Made by a program: the position numbers and the translations under genes. Below the pieces are notes generated by a model. The model did no database searches, was not told where the DNA came from, and was given only the letters and a program-made list of their open reading frames with translations. A stretch of 64,000 nucleotides of DNA, from positions 2,397,501-2,461,500 of the forward strand of contig OZ035961.1 of the NCBI GenBank assembly GCA_964034945.1, given 5' to 3'. The stretch is from Chrysopilus asiliformis. Taxonomy: Eukaryota > Arthropoda > Insecta > Diptera > Rhagionidae. This document shows positions 10,925 through 22,775 of the stretch, in pieces (position 1 is the first letter of the stretch; every line of letters begins with the position of its first letter).

Positions 10925-11428
10925 TCATACTCATACTAATACTAATATATAAAAATGAGTTGGTGTCTGTCTGTTCCTCTTTCACGCAAAAAAGGCTGAA
11001 CCGATTGACTTGAAATTTGGCATGAGTGTCTGTGGTAGTTCTGGTTCCAACATAGGCATGCGGAAAAGTAGCGGGAGGGGTGGGGGGAGTAAGGTGATCT
11101 CGAAACTTAGCTCTTCCTCTATGTTACCCTTTCGCGGGGAAACTACCGAGCCCCGGCGAACATCTATGCCAAATTTTAGGCCTATCGGTTCAGTAGTTTC
11201 CCCGCGAAACAGTAACATAGAGGGAAAACTAAGTTTCGAGATGACTTTACCCCCTCCCCTTACTTAACTAAGTTTCGAAATCACTTTACCCCCTCCCCTT
11301 ACTCCCCCCACCCCTTGCGATACTTTTACGTATGCCTATGTTAGAACCAGAACTACCACATATACTCATGCCAAATTTCAAGTCAATCGGTTCAGCGGTT
11401 TTCGCGTGAAAGAGGAACAGACAGACGA
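10925..11428. mobile_element. Two Helitron 5' ends head to head
   Basis: The left part is a forward Helitron start (TC at 10925, then TACTAATATATAAAAATGAG). The right part (about 11270-11428) is the same region on the minus strand (GTGAAAGAGGAACAGACAGA). The middle, around GTTTCCCCGCGAAA, is itself inverted about a centre near 11180. Neither half has the CTAG 3' end. It looks like a fold-back concatemer or two truncated insertions. Confidence 0.7.
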
Positions 11429-12416
11429 GTTAGACAGGAAAGCTTCCCAGAAAATTGCGGAATCATTTCGATTTTTTTGTTTTTCTATAATTTGTCGCAT
11501 ATGTTGCAAGTATTTTGACAATGCGTTTTGAGAATATCGGAGAGATTATCAAAATTTGGTCGACTTGAAAGATAAAGAATATTTCCGAACACGATTTATA
11601 TCCGTGTTGATGTTCATATAATCCAGTACTTCATGCAATGTGATGTTAATTTAACCACGAGTCTACTGTATTTGATTTCTCTAATAGTTAAAGCCTAGAA
11701 AGCTCGAAAATCACACTGAACGGAATATCAATATCAAAGCGATAGAGAAAAATCGAAAAAATAAATCTGCTCTTCAGAACTATTACTTTTAATAACTTAT
11801 TCAGTATTTTTTTCTAAATCATCAAGAAGAGGTTTGCATAAGTTTATGAAGAACAACTTTCTCCATTTCTTCATCTATACTTGGAAAAAATTAAATTACC
11901 CAAGAAGTAGATATATGTGTAATCTGCAGAAAAAAGTGCATGAATTATTCAAAAACTGGAGGTAGTGCACGTTTCAAACATACCTTTTCCGGGCACAAGG
12001 ACTTGAGAAGCTTTTCAAAAGGACAAATATAACCATATACACTATGAAATGTTGTAAACTCTCGTTAGTATGCGGTAACCACTGACAAATTTCATTGTAT
12101 GTATACCAAGCACGTATCTGAGTTATACAAACTGCATAAATATGTTGAAGTTCAGGCAGGGAATTAGATTTTTTTTTTGGCTACTGCTATACTCTTCCAC
12201 TTCCAATTTCTGTGTAACTTTCGCATGGAAAGCCCTAAGTCGTTTGTTACTGGAAACGTAGATGGTCTGGATATTCAAAGGGATTCTTTATGCAAAGTAT
12301 AATAAAACTGTTTATGGCTATATCTTTCCACCCTGGACCATATACGGCCTCTTAAAGTTACACCGTGCCCAGATTACAGTAGCTCATATCAACCAACCGT
12401 ATTTCCTATTTTCGAA

Positions 12417-12448
<32 letters not shown>

Positions 12449-12523
12449 GTACGTGTCCGCGTACGTTTTAATATTTCCGTAATCACAGAAAGTGACCAGA
12501 GTCAATTATCTTTTTGTGAAATA
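11429..12523. other. AT-rich DNA with a T25 run
   Basis: A run of about 25 T lies at 12417-12441. Nothing else recognised. Confidence 0.5.
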
Positions 12524-13063
12524 CAGTGTGACCTCGGTAATCGCAACTATAGTAGACAGAGCCTGTTGCAATAACCGAGTCAGTTGCGTTAACCGATTCA
12601 CAACATTATCTGTCAAAAAGGGAAACATAAGTTCTTAAACAATATAACAGCTCCAAAAATAGGATAAAATCTCTACAAAATTATTTACAATACTAAATAA
12701 ATACTAAATACTCCAAAAGTATTTACACCAAATTTTTCATACATCAAAGTTCAGTCGGATCAGCTTCAAAAAAATTCAACTGGAATATTATGATCCAATT
12801 CAAAAATTGTTTTGACTTGTTTTGTAACAGCCAGTCTTTAATAAATAAAAACAAGGAACAGAGAATAAAGTCAATAAAATATTTCCTGTAACTATTTTTT
12901 ATCTTTTTTTGGCCGAAACAGTGTCAGATTATAAAATAGTTGCGTTAATCGAGTCAACCTTATTTGGAAGTTGCGTTTATTGAGTCAACAGTGTAAAATT
13001 TTAGGTGTTGCGTTAACCGAGGAGTAGCGTTTTTCGAGGGTTGCGTTTACCGAGGTCACACTG
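12524..13063. mobile_element. pogo/Tigger-like MITE
   Basis: Left end CAGTGTGACCTCGGTAA preceded by TA; the right end is its inverted partner over about 24 bp, followed by TG rather than TA, which would be a one-base decay of the duplication. The CAGTG...CCTCGGTAA type of end is characteristic of pogo/Tigger elements. Inside, GTTGCGTTAACCGA-like motifs repeat near both ends. It is 540 bp and non-coding. Confidence 0.7.
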
Positions 13064-13210
13064 TGTTATGCATATTTGTTACCTCTTAAGAAAGTGTTAA
13101 TACGGTTATTGCAACTTGGATTCAAGTTCGATATGCATATAGAAAATAAAAATATTATTTTGCACGAATTGATTGTCAGGCTAAACTGCGATAAAAGTAT
13201 AATGGCTTTA

Positions 13211-13714
13211 ACCCCGTCGCACACTTCACCTAAGCTATGTGAGCTAGGCTAGCTATAGTTACATAGCCTAGCTGGGTTAGCTCACCTCGTTGCACACTTG
13301 AGCTAAGCTACGCGGCGATATTTTCGGTAAATGTATGCATTTTTCCACTTTATCTGCAGCCATTTTTAGATATAAATTATTTAACGCGATTGAAAATATT
13401 CCGCAAAAGAATTCAATTTTCACGTTTTCCTTACACTTTTATGTCCACAAAATACTACACTTTTGCAAACACTGATTCTACACTGTATAACGCCGAAAGT
13501 GTATGTGAGTGTCAGCGATGCCAGCGAAGTAGTTCGCGTAGTTGAGGTCTGAACTACGCAAGCGAGCTTAGTCCGCGTCGCCCATGACTACGCGATGTAG
13601 TTTCATAGTTTCGCTGAAGTGTGCGGTCGCCGATGCAAATGCTAAGAACTTTACTTTCAGCAAGAAACTTAGCTCACGTAGTTTAGCTCGCTAAGCTCAA
13701 GTGTGCGACGGGGG
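13211..13714. mobile_element. Harbinger-like MITE family A, intact copy
   Basis: Left end ACCCCGTCGCACACTT and right end CCCCCGTCGCACACTT read inward, flanked by TTA on both sides (13208-13210, 13715-13717). The 3-bp TWA duplication is the signature of PIF/Harbinger transposition. Subterminal variants of GCACACTTGAGCTAAGC recur several times on both strands. The second copy (60208-61500, inverted) is split by another element. It is non-coding. Confidence 0.85.
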
Positions 13715-15420
13715 TTATTCATGAAATTTTTTCACTACAAAATCAGATTATTTGAATCTACAATGTCTTTAAAATAAATAACTTTTTCACTTTGTAACCT
13801 TATAATAAAATAGTAGTCAAATTTTTAGTTAAAAAGTTCTCTGGTTTTTTTTTTTTGGATTGTGGCGGTCTAACTTTACTCCACATATGTTTCTTGATAT
13901 ATCACTCACAGAGATCCTTAAGTGAACTTTTTGTGCTACTAAGAATGTTTTGATTGGCAGGTGGATGTTAAAGTTCTCAAGCGCCAGTAATCGATCATAG
14001 TTTTCTAAGGAGTCTTGTTTCATCAATCATGTCCTTCATAAGCTTCCCAAAAAGCACTTGTTACTGTTGAAGTTCTAAGTTATGTGAGGTGGAAAAATTT
14101 TTGTGGTCTAAGACTAGTATATATCAAAACATTAAGGAACGTACAAACAAATTTGTTGAATACTCACACACCCTGTGATCGAGTAATCCGGAAGGTTGGT
14201 TGTGGAAATTGAAGTGGAAAATCTGTCCGGGATAAAAGAGAATAATTTGTTACAAGACCCGTTGAGTATTTTTGATATTTCAATTGAAAGCATTCCAGTT
14301 TCAAGAGCGCTAGTCGATTCATATGACCTTTTCTTGAAATGAAAATATTTCTTATGGCGACAATAAATCTTATAACCTTATTCACTCGAAGCGGAATATG
14401 TGAGGAAATTCGTTTAAACAACGTTCTCTTTAACTTAACAATAGAATTGTTTTGTTAAAACAATAGAATGTTTGCCTTATCTCTTAAATCAAACAATTTG
14501 TTATCTTTGATGTGATCAATAAGGTTAAAAGACCAAAAAATATTACTTAGTGGTTTATTGACTAATTCAAACAAAAAAAAAAAGATTTTACATTAAGGAT
14601 TTGTTAATAGTTGTCGGTTTGAAAATGACTCGAAATTGTAATACTTTGCTGACAGAATTGAAATCATAAATCGGAACTAAAAACGAATAAAATAAGAAGA
14701 AATTGGCAGGTCTCTCAGGGAAAATCTTGGAATCATCACACAATGGGCGGTATCCATAATTCAATAAATAAATTTCACACTTCACTGATCGATTACAGAT
14801 GAGATGGGAAACGAAACACATTCAAGAGGAAGCTTATTGAAAAATTGCTCGCTAAAGCAAAATGACTGAACTTTAAGGGTCGATGGAAAAAATAGAAAAA
14901 TAACTCTATAGAAGACTTATCTATTCTGGAAAATGTATAAATCCCTTTCCTTTACTGATATATACATTAAGGTATGAAAACAATCAATGAGGGTATATTG
15001 TAAGCGAGTATAAGTTGCGCTACATTAGTTAAGGAATATAAGCAGTGGGAAAAATGTTTTTTTTACCCGCGTTCAAAAAGCATTTCTGCGCATATTAAGA
15101 TTACAAGTAGTGTTTCTATATAATTTAGTATAAGCATAAAAATTTGTGTAACATACGTAAATATAACCCACACAGTCTGAAGGGAAAAAATTTTATTAGT
15201 TGTTTATGCGTGACATTAGTATACATACTGGCAGAATCTAGTATATAGGCCTGTGCGTATTATCTGTATTTCTGTTCGTCTATAACCCGGAAGCTATTGA
15301 ACGGATCGGATTTAAGTGGAGCATACTAGTATTAATGAGTTGGTTTCAAGTTTTAAGTTATGTGGTAACTAAATGCTTCCCTTCGTTCTTACCAACTACC
15401 ATCCACACTCTGCTCCTAAA
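13715..15420. other. AT-rich DNA, nothing recognised
   Basis: Contains minus-strand frames of 65, 85 and 77 codons (between 13829 and 14821), which are within chance length and have no recognisable motif. No repeats found. Confidence 0.45.
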
Positions 15421-15967
15421 AAACATAGCTTTTGCCAATCTGGCAATTATTGAAAACCCGTATGGTGATATCCGTATCAAAATTCAAACCGTTGTATCAA
15501 AATTCCACTTTGAAGTCAAACTTTCCAAAAAGATTTTTTAAAATTTATTCCAATCGGATTTTGATGTATGGGAGTTTTATGTAGAATCATATCCTAAATA
15601 ACTTTTGTTCTTGCACTTCTTTGATAAGATGCACCGTTTTTGTGATATTCGCTTCGTACGGGGGGTACCCCCCCTAATGGTCAATTTAAGCTCATAAACG
15701 AACTTGGCCTCGCATTTTACGAGAAACGAATCTGCGCAAAATTTCAAGTCTGTAGCTCAATCCGTGCGCCCGCAATCTGCGCCACAGACGGACAGACAGA
15801 CGGACAGACAGACAGACAGACGGACGGACGGACAGGCAAAAATCAATTTTTTTTTATCATTCTAAACACACTGGTGTAATTCATTTTTGTATGTGATGAC
15901 GGGATCTTGGCGTTACAAACGGTAAGGCAAATCTAATATACCCTTTGGTTTCACCATACGGGTATAA
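15421..15967 (-). mobile_element. HINE-1, copy 2
   Basis: Complete on the minus strand: ACCCGTATGGTGA-type subterminal repeats at both ends (about 15456 and 15951), the AATTGCC hairpin near 15433-15450, the GGGGGGTACCCCCC core near 15660, and a GTCY tract of about 13 units at 15785-15836. It is uninterrupted and serves as the reference for the split copy at 523-2600. Confidence 0.85.
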
Positions 15968-16195
15968 CATTTGAAACTTTCAGCGATTATTATTTATATT
16001 GATTCCAATTGATTCAAATTAACACTGTAAAAAAAAATGATTTCTTATTTTATTTTATCAGACATGAATATTTGTTTTGGATAGATTTGAGTCTTACAAG
16101 TATTTAGCGATTTCCGAAATCTCATTATAGACAACCAAGTATACTTGCCCGAAGCAATTGCAATCGAATTTCAGTTCGTGATCGTTATGCGATCC

Positions 16196-16322
16196 TGAAC
16201 GAAATTCACAAACCGACGCGTTCACAAACCGAAACACTAGTTCAATAACGGAAATTTTATTCACAAACCGAAACATGAACCGAGGCACTCTTGGACCTTG
16301 AGAGTAGTTCACGAACCGAAAC
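16196..16322. repeat. Four copies of a TTCACAAACCGAAAC motif
   Basis: The motif recurs, with one- or two-base changes, at about 16205, 16221, 16260 and 16308. It could be the subterminal region of a decayed MITE; no matching second end was found. Confidence 0.4.
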
Positions 16323-16354
16323 GTTCTAAAAACGTACCATATTTGGTTGATTCA

Positions 16355-16486
16355 GGCCCGTTTGCTGAAACAAGTCATAACAATTTAAGTTGTGCTTAGC
16401 CTACTTAAACCGTAGAAATTCTGGGTCTTAAATAATTTAAGTTGAACATAAGACGCTACGCTTTGACTTGTTTCAGCAAACGGGCC
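16355..16486. mobile_element. MITE with TCA duplication, 132 bp
   Basis: Perfect 23-bp inverted ends starting GGCCCGTTTGCTGAAACAAG, flanked by TCA on both sides (16352-16354, 16487-16489). It is non-coding. The 3-bp duplication fits Harbinger-like mobilisation but does not prove it. Confidence 0.75.
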
Positions 16487-16802
16487 TCAGAGATGTAGTG
16501 TCTTCAAGAAATACATTTTATATCGTAAAATCGTCAAAAAAATGTTGCTAATAAATAACCACTTAACTAGTAGACCCAAACATATATTTATATATTCGAT
16601 ACAATATTAGAAATTCTTTCAGTTGTGTGATTAGTTAGCGGAGTGATAAATTTTTGCTGGATTATTCCCTTTAAAAATTTTTTTTTACCTATATTTAGTG
16701 AAATTCCCAACTCTCAATGGTATTAAAGACATGTCATTTGAATATAAAATTCATTTTTCTTTCACTCTTCTTGGACTTGAAATCTGATAGGAAAGTAGAG
16801 AG

Positions 16803-17160
16803 GGCGAGATGATGTAATTCCAGCAGGAGATATTTATAGTCACGTCCATGTAAATCATCAATGGATATATGACTGACTCATTGGGGATGAAAGCAATGTA
16901 ATCATGTCAGAGGATGGAATTGGTCTGGGGATTGAAAAAGGGAAAATATCAAAACATTTCTGATACCACATGATCCTGAACCTTTCCCATCGTCGTCTAA
17001 TGTTGACCTAAAACACTTACAAGGGATCCGGGTTTTCCCTTTAGAAAGCGTAATACGACAAACTTTCAAGTCCCGGTTGATGTTTCGGTATAAGCTCAAT
17101 TCAGCTTTTCTGCTGCTGCTATCTTGGGCCACTCGAATAGGATTTGAAATTTTATGAGGT
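16803..17160 (+). pseudogene. Possible decayed coding segment, unidentified
   Basis: This stretch is visibly richer in GC than its surroundings. On the plus strand two neighbouring frames read like protein: about 16803-16941 (DDVIPAGDIYSHVHVNHQW, a stop, then LIGDESNVIMSEDGIGLGIE) and, after a shift, about 16942-17158 (IPHDPEPFPSSSNVDLKHLQ onward to a stop). There is no start codon at the head. The minus strand is also open for 122 codons here (16902-17270) with a hydrophobic N-terminus, and could be the true frame instead. I do not recognise a family. A broken exon, an old element gene, or chance in a GC-richer patch are all possible. Confidence 0.2.
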
Positions 17161-17715
17161 GGAAAAATTATTTCTTTTGCTGAGAAAAGGGACTCATGCG
17201 TGATATGAGTGCTTTCATATTTACTAAGAAACAAAAAAAAAAAAATCCAAATTGAACTTATAAAAGGCAATCGATTGGATTGACAACAAACCTTTAAATC
17301 GAGGCACTACTTTTCCTTTTTCGGAATTTCTCCTTGATAGCCTTTTCCGCTCTAAACAAATACTTTTTAATGGTGAAATTCCATCATATCGTGCCATTCG
17401 AATTGTTTATTAAGAATAAATTTAAAAAACATTGATTTATGAAATAGATTTAAACGTGACTAATACTGATTCCCAATGGTTTAAAAAAATCACGAAAATT
17501 TACTTTAACAAACGATTTATAATAGAACATTTAATATGTTTGGAATACCGGCGGTATTTCAGTATGCTGTGTTTCTCAAAATGTACTTACATAGAAATTT
17601 GGTATTTTGAAAATAAAAAAATATATGGTATATAATCGAGCCTAGCCTTTAATTATGTAAAACGGGTGTTTGCAATATTCTCTTTAAAATACAGCTTTCT
17701 TTATTTTATTGAATG

Positions 17716-17806
17716 TCTACATTGTCTACGCGTAGAGAATAGACCATTGTCTACAGTAATAGTCTACACGTAGACAATGGTGTAGTCTACATCACGTAGA
17801 CTACGC
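17716..17806. repeat. Cluster of GTCTAC/GTAGAC palindromes
   Basis: GTCTAC or its complement occurs at least seven times in about 90 bp, including CCATTGTCTAC (17745) inverted as GTAGACAATGG (17770). The segment can fold on itself. It may be the core of a small foldback element; no target duplication was found. Confidence 0.6.
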
Positions 17807-18933
17807 GGCACAACACTGATTTGTTCTAAAGGCCAAGTCTTATCGGTGCGAACAAATGTTTAAATTGGATTATTAAAAAAACATAAGCAGTTCCGATAGT
17901 TCATAAATAATTCAGTTTGCTAACAGTTTTTAGAAACCGATTAAACCTACAAGCCTGGGCGCCACTGCATTTTGTATTTATGAACCATATTGAAGCTTTG
18001 CAAATTTCATGATTGTAGGCATTTCAATGGTTTTTGTTGACCTTGTCAATCATACTTCACGAATCGTGTAAGTTAACCTAAATGTTCCATCATTGAAAAA
18101 TTTATTCAATAATTACTCAAATGCCTTGTCGTCAATTTAAAGCCAAAATGATTTTTATTCTGACTCTGTTGGTTGTGGTATCGCAGTATTTTCTATTGAT
18201 AATTCGCAGAGGGAGGAGTTTATATGCGATTCACATTATCCTAGTTTACCTATAGTCCCAATTGAATGAAATACTTTTCCACTCCTCCATCATCTTCTTC
18301 TGTCGTATCGTCCTGCTGCCTCAAATGGCTTAGAATGCCAATCACAATTAAGATAAACCAATTTTGAAGTGATGGAGCCCATAATTGATTTAAGAGAAAA
18401 ACCACTCAGCAAGTAATTGAATTGAAAAATTTCAAAGATGGTTTTAAAAGCACCACAACTTTGGCATAGTGAATCCGAAAACCTAAATCAATAGTATAAA
18501 ATTCTGTGGGATGCCGGATTTTTTTTTAAAGAAGACCTATTCACTGATTGAGATTTATTCCACTTGACCAAATGACTTATTGAATAAAATACATTTCGTG
18601 TCCAAATTTCTTAAACAATATTTAAAGAATTTTGGTTTGTTTTTGTAAAACTAGTTTTTATGAAACTTTTACGTCAGATTTTTTTTGTGAGTAAAAAAAT
18701 TTTTTTTTTTAAATGTTAAATAAATTTAAACTATTTAAGATATTTGTAAATATTAGACCACATAAGTTCAAGTGGTCTGAAAATTAACTTTAAAATGGTA
18801 ATGGGAATTTTTCATTGGTAAGAGAGAGCTAAAAATACGTATGAGAAGAGAGCGACACGATAAATTTCAGAAGAAAATTTGACTTAAAATTTTGACTTAA
18901 ATTTTTATTTGGTTTTCAAAATTCCTGCTCTTA
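17807..18933. other. AT-rich DNA, nothing recognised
   Basis: No repeats, motifs or long frames supported. Confidence 0.45.
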
Positions 18934-19688
18934 AGCGGCCCCTACACGTTCAATCTTGCAGTCAATCATGCTGTCACAGCAAAAAGCTTTTTTGCACTAG
19001 ACGCTCAATCATGCACGCAAGCATCAGTTAATTCGAAACAGCCAAACCGACAGCACACAGCACAAATATCAATTTAAAAATTTTTTCTCATATTTTTCGC
19101 TTTTCGTCACCCACAACTTATTTTTTTGTCTATATAATACGAAAAAAGATTCCCAAAAAACTTTGTCTTTTATATGCGACATCTTTTCACTACTAAAAAT
19201 TCCCCTGAAATGACGAAATGATTGACAGCTTCGCCATACACGTTCAAGCATGCTGTCATTCACAAAGCTCCCTTGATTTTGATGTTGGCCAGCATGCTGT
19301 CAATCATGGAATTTGCATCGCCATACACGTTCAAGCATGCTGTCATTCACAAAGCTCCCTTGATTTTGATATTGGCCAGCATGCTGTCAATCATGGAATT
19401 TGCATCGCCATACACGTTCAAGCATGCTGTCATTCACAAAGCTCCCTTGAAAAATATCAAAATGATTTTGATATTGGCCAGCATGCTGTCAATCATGGAA
19501 TTTGCATCGCCATACACGTTCAAGCATGCTGTCATTCACAAAGCTCCCTTGAAAAATATCAAAATGATTTTGATATTGGCCAGCATGCTGTCAATCATGG
19601 AATTTGCATGACAGCATCACCATAGACGTTCAAAATGCTGTCACAGCATGCGATGATTGACTGCAAGATTGAACGTGTAGGGACCGCT
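18934..19688. mobile_element. Harbinger-like MITE with internal tandem array
   Basis: Ends AGCGGCCCCTACACGTTCAA and, inverted, AGCGGTCCCTACACGTTCAA; the inverted repeats extend about 40 bp. TTA flanks both sides (18931-18933, 19689-19691). CAATCATG and CATGCTGTCA motifs are scattered through it, and the right half is a four-unit tandem array. It is non-coding. Confidence 0.85.
19231..19608. repeat. Tandem array inside a MITE, 87/87/102/102-bp units
   Basis: Units begin at 19231, 19318, 19405 and 19507 with TCGCCATACACGTTCAAGCA. Units 3 and 4 have the same 15-bp insertion after GCTCCCTTG, so unit 4 was copied from unit 3 or the reverse. Both periods are multiples of three, which keeps two plus-strand frames open for 129 and 135 codons; these are repeat artefacts. 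A degenerate fifth start follows at about 19615. Confidence 0.95.
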
Positions 19689-20112
19689 TTAAGATTTACA
19701 ACCCCACTTTGATTTAATTTTTGGGTACACAAACGCGTACATAAATTAAAGGTCTTTCTAAATTCGTCTAGTTTTCTGTAAACAAAAAAATTTTGTTCGG
19801 TAAAAGTTCCAATTCAATTTTAAACAAAGGAAATCCTATACTTTTTTTCTGTCCGATTTTTTCCGTAGTTTTCTCGTCAATAACGCGACCTCTGGCGAGA
19901 CACATTGCGGCAGGCCAAGACCGGAAACCGGTTGTACTGTTGAGAGATAGAAAACTTGAAAACCTTTTTTTTTTCTTTAATTTCCTTAACAAGTTTTTAT
20001 CATCTACATTAAGACACCATTAATTATATAATTATCTCGACCTCTACGATTTTTAATATTTTTCCTTTTAAATAATTTCAGGCTACAGGTCATATTTTAA
20101 TATAATTTTTTA
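19689..20112. other. AT-rich DNA, nothing recognised
   Basis: Two overlapping frames of 74-76 codons on opposite strands (19768-20023) have no recognisable content. Confidence 0.45.
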
Positions 20113-20334
20113 AGTCTAAACCACAATTACGCGTGCGTGCGTGCGGCATTATTTAGTTCTGGCATCTAGTAGTTGTCACCGCGTCTAAAAGTAGAGACTG
20201 AGCCTACTCTACGCGGCACGGACGCGGCAACACGTCTGAGCAACGCGCAATTATACATTTACTCATATAAATGCATAGTTTTTACTTTCACCGCGTGGGT
20301 GCCGCACGCACGCGCGCGTTATTGTGGTTAGGCT
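20113..20334. mobile_element. Harbinger-like MITE, 222 bp
   Basis: Left end AGTCTAAACCACAATTACGC, right end AGCCTAACCACAATAACGC read inward, with GTGCGTGCGGC further in; TTA flanks both sides (20110-20112, 20335-20337). CpG-rich ends stand out against the AT-rich flanks. It is non-coding. Confidence 0.8.
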
Positions 20335-20916
20335 TTATTTTTTTTCTCTCGACACTATTTCTGATTTTCCTTATTCTCACGGTTTATTGAAATTATCTAT
20401 TCGAGAGTCACCTTTTGCGTGTGCTATAAAATAGAAATATCACGTACGATAGGTTCTACATCAGGTGAATAATGTAATCTTTTGACCATTGGCTATCCCG
20501 AAACTGTTGGAAATGTATAAAAGAAATTCCTGAAATTAAATGAACCGGAAAACTGACACGTTTCTTTAAATAGGTCCTTTATCAAACGGAAAAAATCGTA
20601 TACCGGTCCAAAAGGAGTCAGTTAAAATTAACGACAAATGTCACCATTTTCACGTACACTTTGAAATTTGTAAGCTCTTCAGTGAATAGAAAAACATGCC
20701 GGTCGTAAAATCTAAAGTCGTAGAAAGAAATTTAAGGAATTCCTTTCAATAAATATAATTTTGGGTGGCTTAGATAAACTTTTGATGAACATTTCGATTT
20801 AATAAACAAAAACTTCTGATAAAGAACGCAGACGTTTTCTGTTTTTACTTAACAAATGTTGACTCAAAAAATTCTCTAATCCGTATTTCCACTTATTTTA
20901 TTTTAATTTTTCATTT
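20335..20916. other. AT-rich DNA, nothing recognised
   Basis: No feature supported. Confidence 0.45.
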
Positions 20917-21157
20917 TTAACACTCTAACTGCCACGTCAGCCAAAAAGACCTGACACCTAACTGTTATGCACAGTGAAACAATGAAAATTATTAAAGTGT
21001 TCGCTGCAACCGCAACGATTTTTTGGAGTTGCACACATTTTATGGTAATAAAACAACATTTAGGTATAATTTTGTTTCAATTTTTTTTTTCTCTTAGTGC
21101 ATCCTTTTTGACTGATTCGAAAAAGGCTTAAAAATGTCGTGGCAGTTACAGTGTTAA
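20917..21157. mobile_element. piggyBac-like MITE, family c
   Basis: TTAA at both ends (20917-20920, 21154-21157) followed by inverted repeats CACTCTAACTGCCACG and CACTGTAACTGCCACG. It is 241 bp and non-coding. Confidence 0.8.
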
Positions 21158-21463
21158 AGAACAATATAATACATTCGACAAATATCCCCAAAGCACAAAT
21201 ATTTTTCTTTGCTGAATGTTGAAAATTTCATAATATTTTTAAGTCATATGTTCATTTTTTACTGCTCAAGCAAGGAGGTTTAAACTGTAACTCAAGTGTA
21301 TTCGCGCCCGAAAAAATTTATGTAAATACATAGTTGACATCAAACAAATAAAAAAAGTTCGCTTTGTTATCATTTCTGTGTAAACGAATAAAGCTATTTG
21401 ATTGGACCCAGGATCTCATAAGTATTAAATTAAATAAAGAAAAAAAAAATATCCTTTCTTAAT

Positions 21464-21564
21464 AGAATATCCAAAAGTTAACATATTTAATTTTTCTGAG
21501 TGATGTTTGTTTATTTTAGAATATCCAAAAGTTAACATATTTAATTTTTCTGAGTGATGTTTGT
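21464..21564. repeat. 54-bp tandem duplication
   Basis: AGAATATCCAAAAGTTAACA and the following bases to TGATGTTTGT (47 bp) occur at 21464 and 21518 without a mismatch, so the duplication is recent. Confidence 0.9.
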
Positions 21565-22489
21565 GTTTTAATTGTTATTTTTGCTCCAAACAAATTACTT
21601 TTATAAGAATATTCATGTCAATTTTCGTATTCAATCAAATTACAAAGAAAATTTAATGATATATTACACATACCTATAGGTAACGGTTCCTGTTCCAATA
21701 CATTGTTCACCCCTTTTGTGTTTATCCTTATGAACCTCAATGACAATTAAACAAGAAAGTTGTAATGTGCTGAAAATACAGAAAACTTCCGAGCTTTCAT
21801 TCTATGAAGAAATTTCGAAGTAAAATTAGTTTTCGCCCCAAGGGTCTGCCTTCTTAATTGAAAGGGAGCGAACGCACTATACCAGCATGAATACAGACCC
21901 ACTTACATGAGTGTAATGTGAGAAATGTTTGTATCCCACAGACGATGTTGGGTTCTGGATTCGGAATCTTTGGCAGCCACATAATCCTCAGGAATTTTCT
22001 TTGATAAAATAAGCTAAAGGTAAGATTTGTAGCTATGCAGGGGTGGTGAGGCTTAAGTCATTTGAAGAGATTTTGTAAATTGCTTGGGGTTTATATTCAC
22101 TCCAGCCCAACTCTTGGGAATAGAGTCATTCATAGAAAATCTAAAACGCGTTTCTGCTGATTAAAATTGCTTATAGAATTAATCAAATACATTTATATCA
22201 AATATTAGCCCTTTGAGGTGCGCATTTTTCACAAAGTTCGAATTTTATTAAAATTTACATACAGGAGATTCGCTGATTACGAAACTGAGGTCCAACTTTC
22301 AAAATTAATTATCCATAGAATTTTTTATTAAATTACCCAAAAATTAGTTTAAAAAAATTATTTTAATCAAAGATCCGAAAAACTCCAAAATATTCAAAAT
22401 TTTCGCGGTTTTTAATTTTTACGTTCGCTATCTTTCATCCATTTTAAATTTTAAAAATTTGATAATGGATTCGTAATCAGCGACCCTAA
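21565..22489. other. AT-rich DNA, nothing recognised
   Basis: A slightly GC-richer patch at about 21830-22110 has no long frame. Nothing else supported. Confidence 0.45.
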
Positions 22490-22618
22490 GGCCCGCCGCA
22501 CACTTGAGCTAAGTTAGGTCAGCTACGTGGCGTGTTTAGACTTTAACGTGGCGTCAAAGTGAGGATAATATGAACAGGCACATAGCTGAGCTAACTTAGC
22601 TCAAGTGTACGGCGGGCC
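22490..22618. mobile_element. Harbinger-like MITE, 129 bp, related to family A
   Basis: Ends GGCCCGCCGCACACTTGAGC and, inverted, GGCCCGCCGTACACTTGAGC; about 27 bp with one mismatch. TAA flanks both sides (22487-22489, 22619-22621). The inner part, CGCACACTTGAGCTAAG, matches family A at 13211 and 60208, so the same transposase may have moved both. Confidence 0.85.
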
Positions 22619-22775
22619 TAAAAATCCCCAAAACTACATTTTGAGCAAAAAATCCACCATAGTTCGTGGAAAAAGTTTCTTGACAATATTTTGTCCTGCA
22701 AAAAAAATATTTTACACATTACAAGTATTATTTTAGATCCATAAATTATTTAACGGTAAACTTAGTGGCTTTTTT

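Noticed and set aside
19218..19625. Two overlapping frames of 129 and 135 codons with repeated peptides
   Set aside because: The tandem units are 87 and 102 bp, both multiples of three, so frames stay open by repetition. The units lie inside a MITE.
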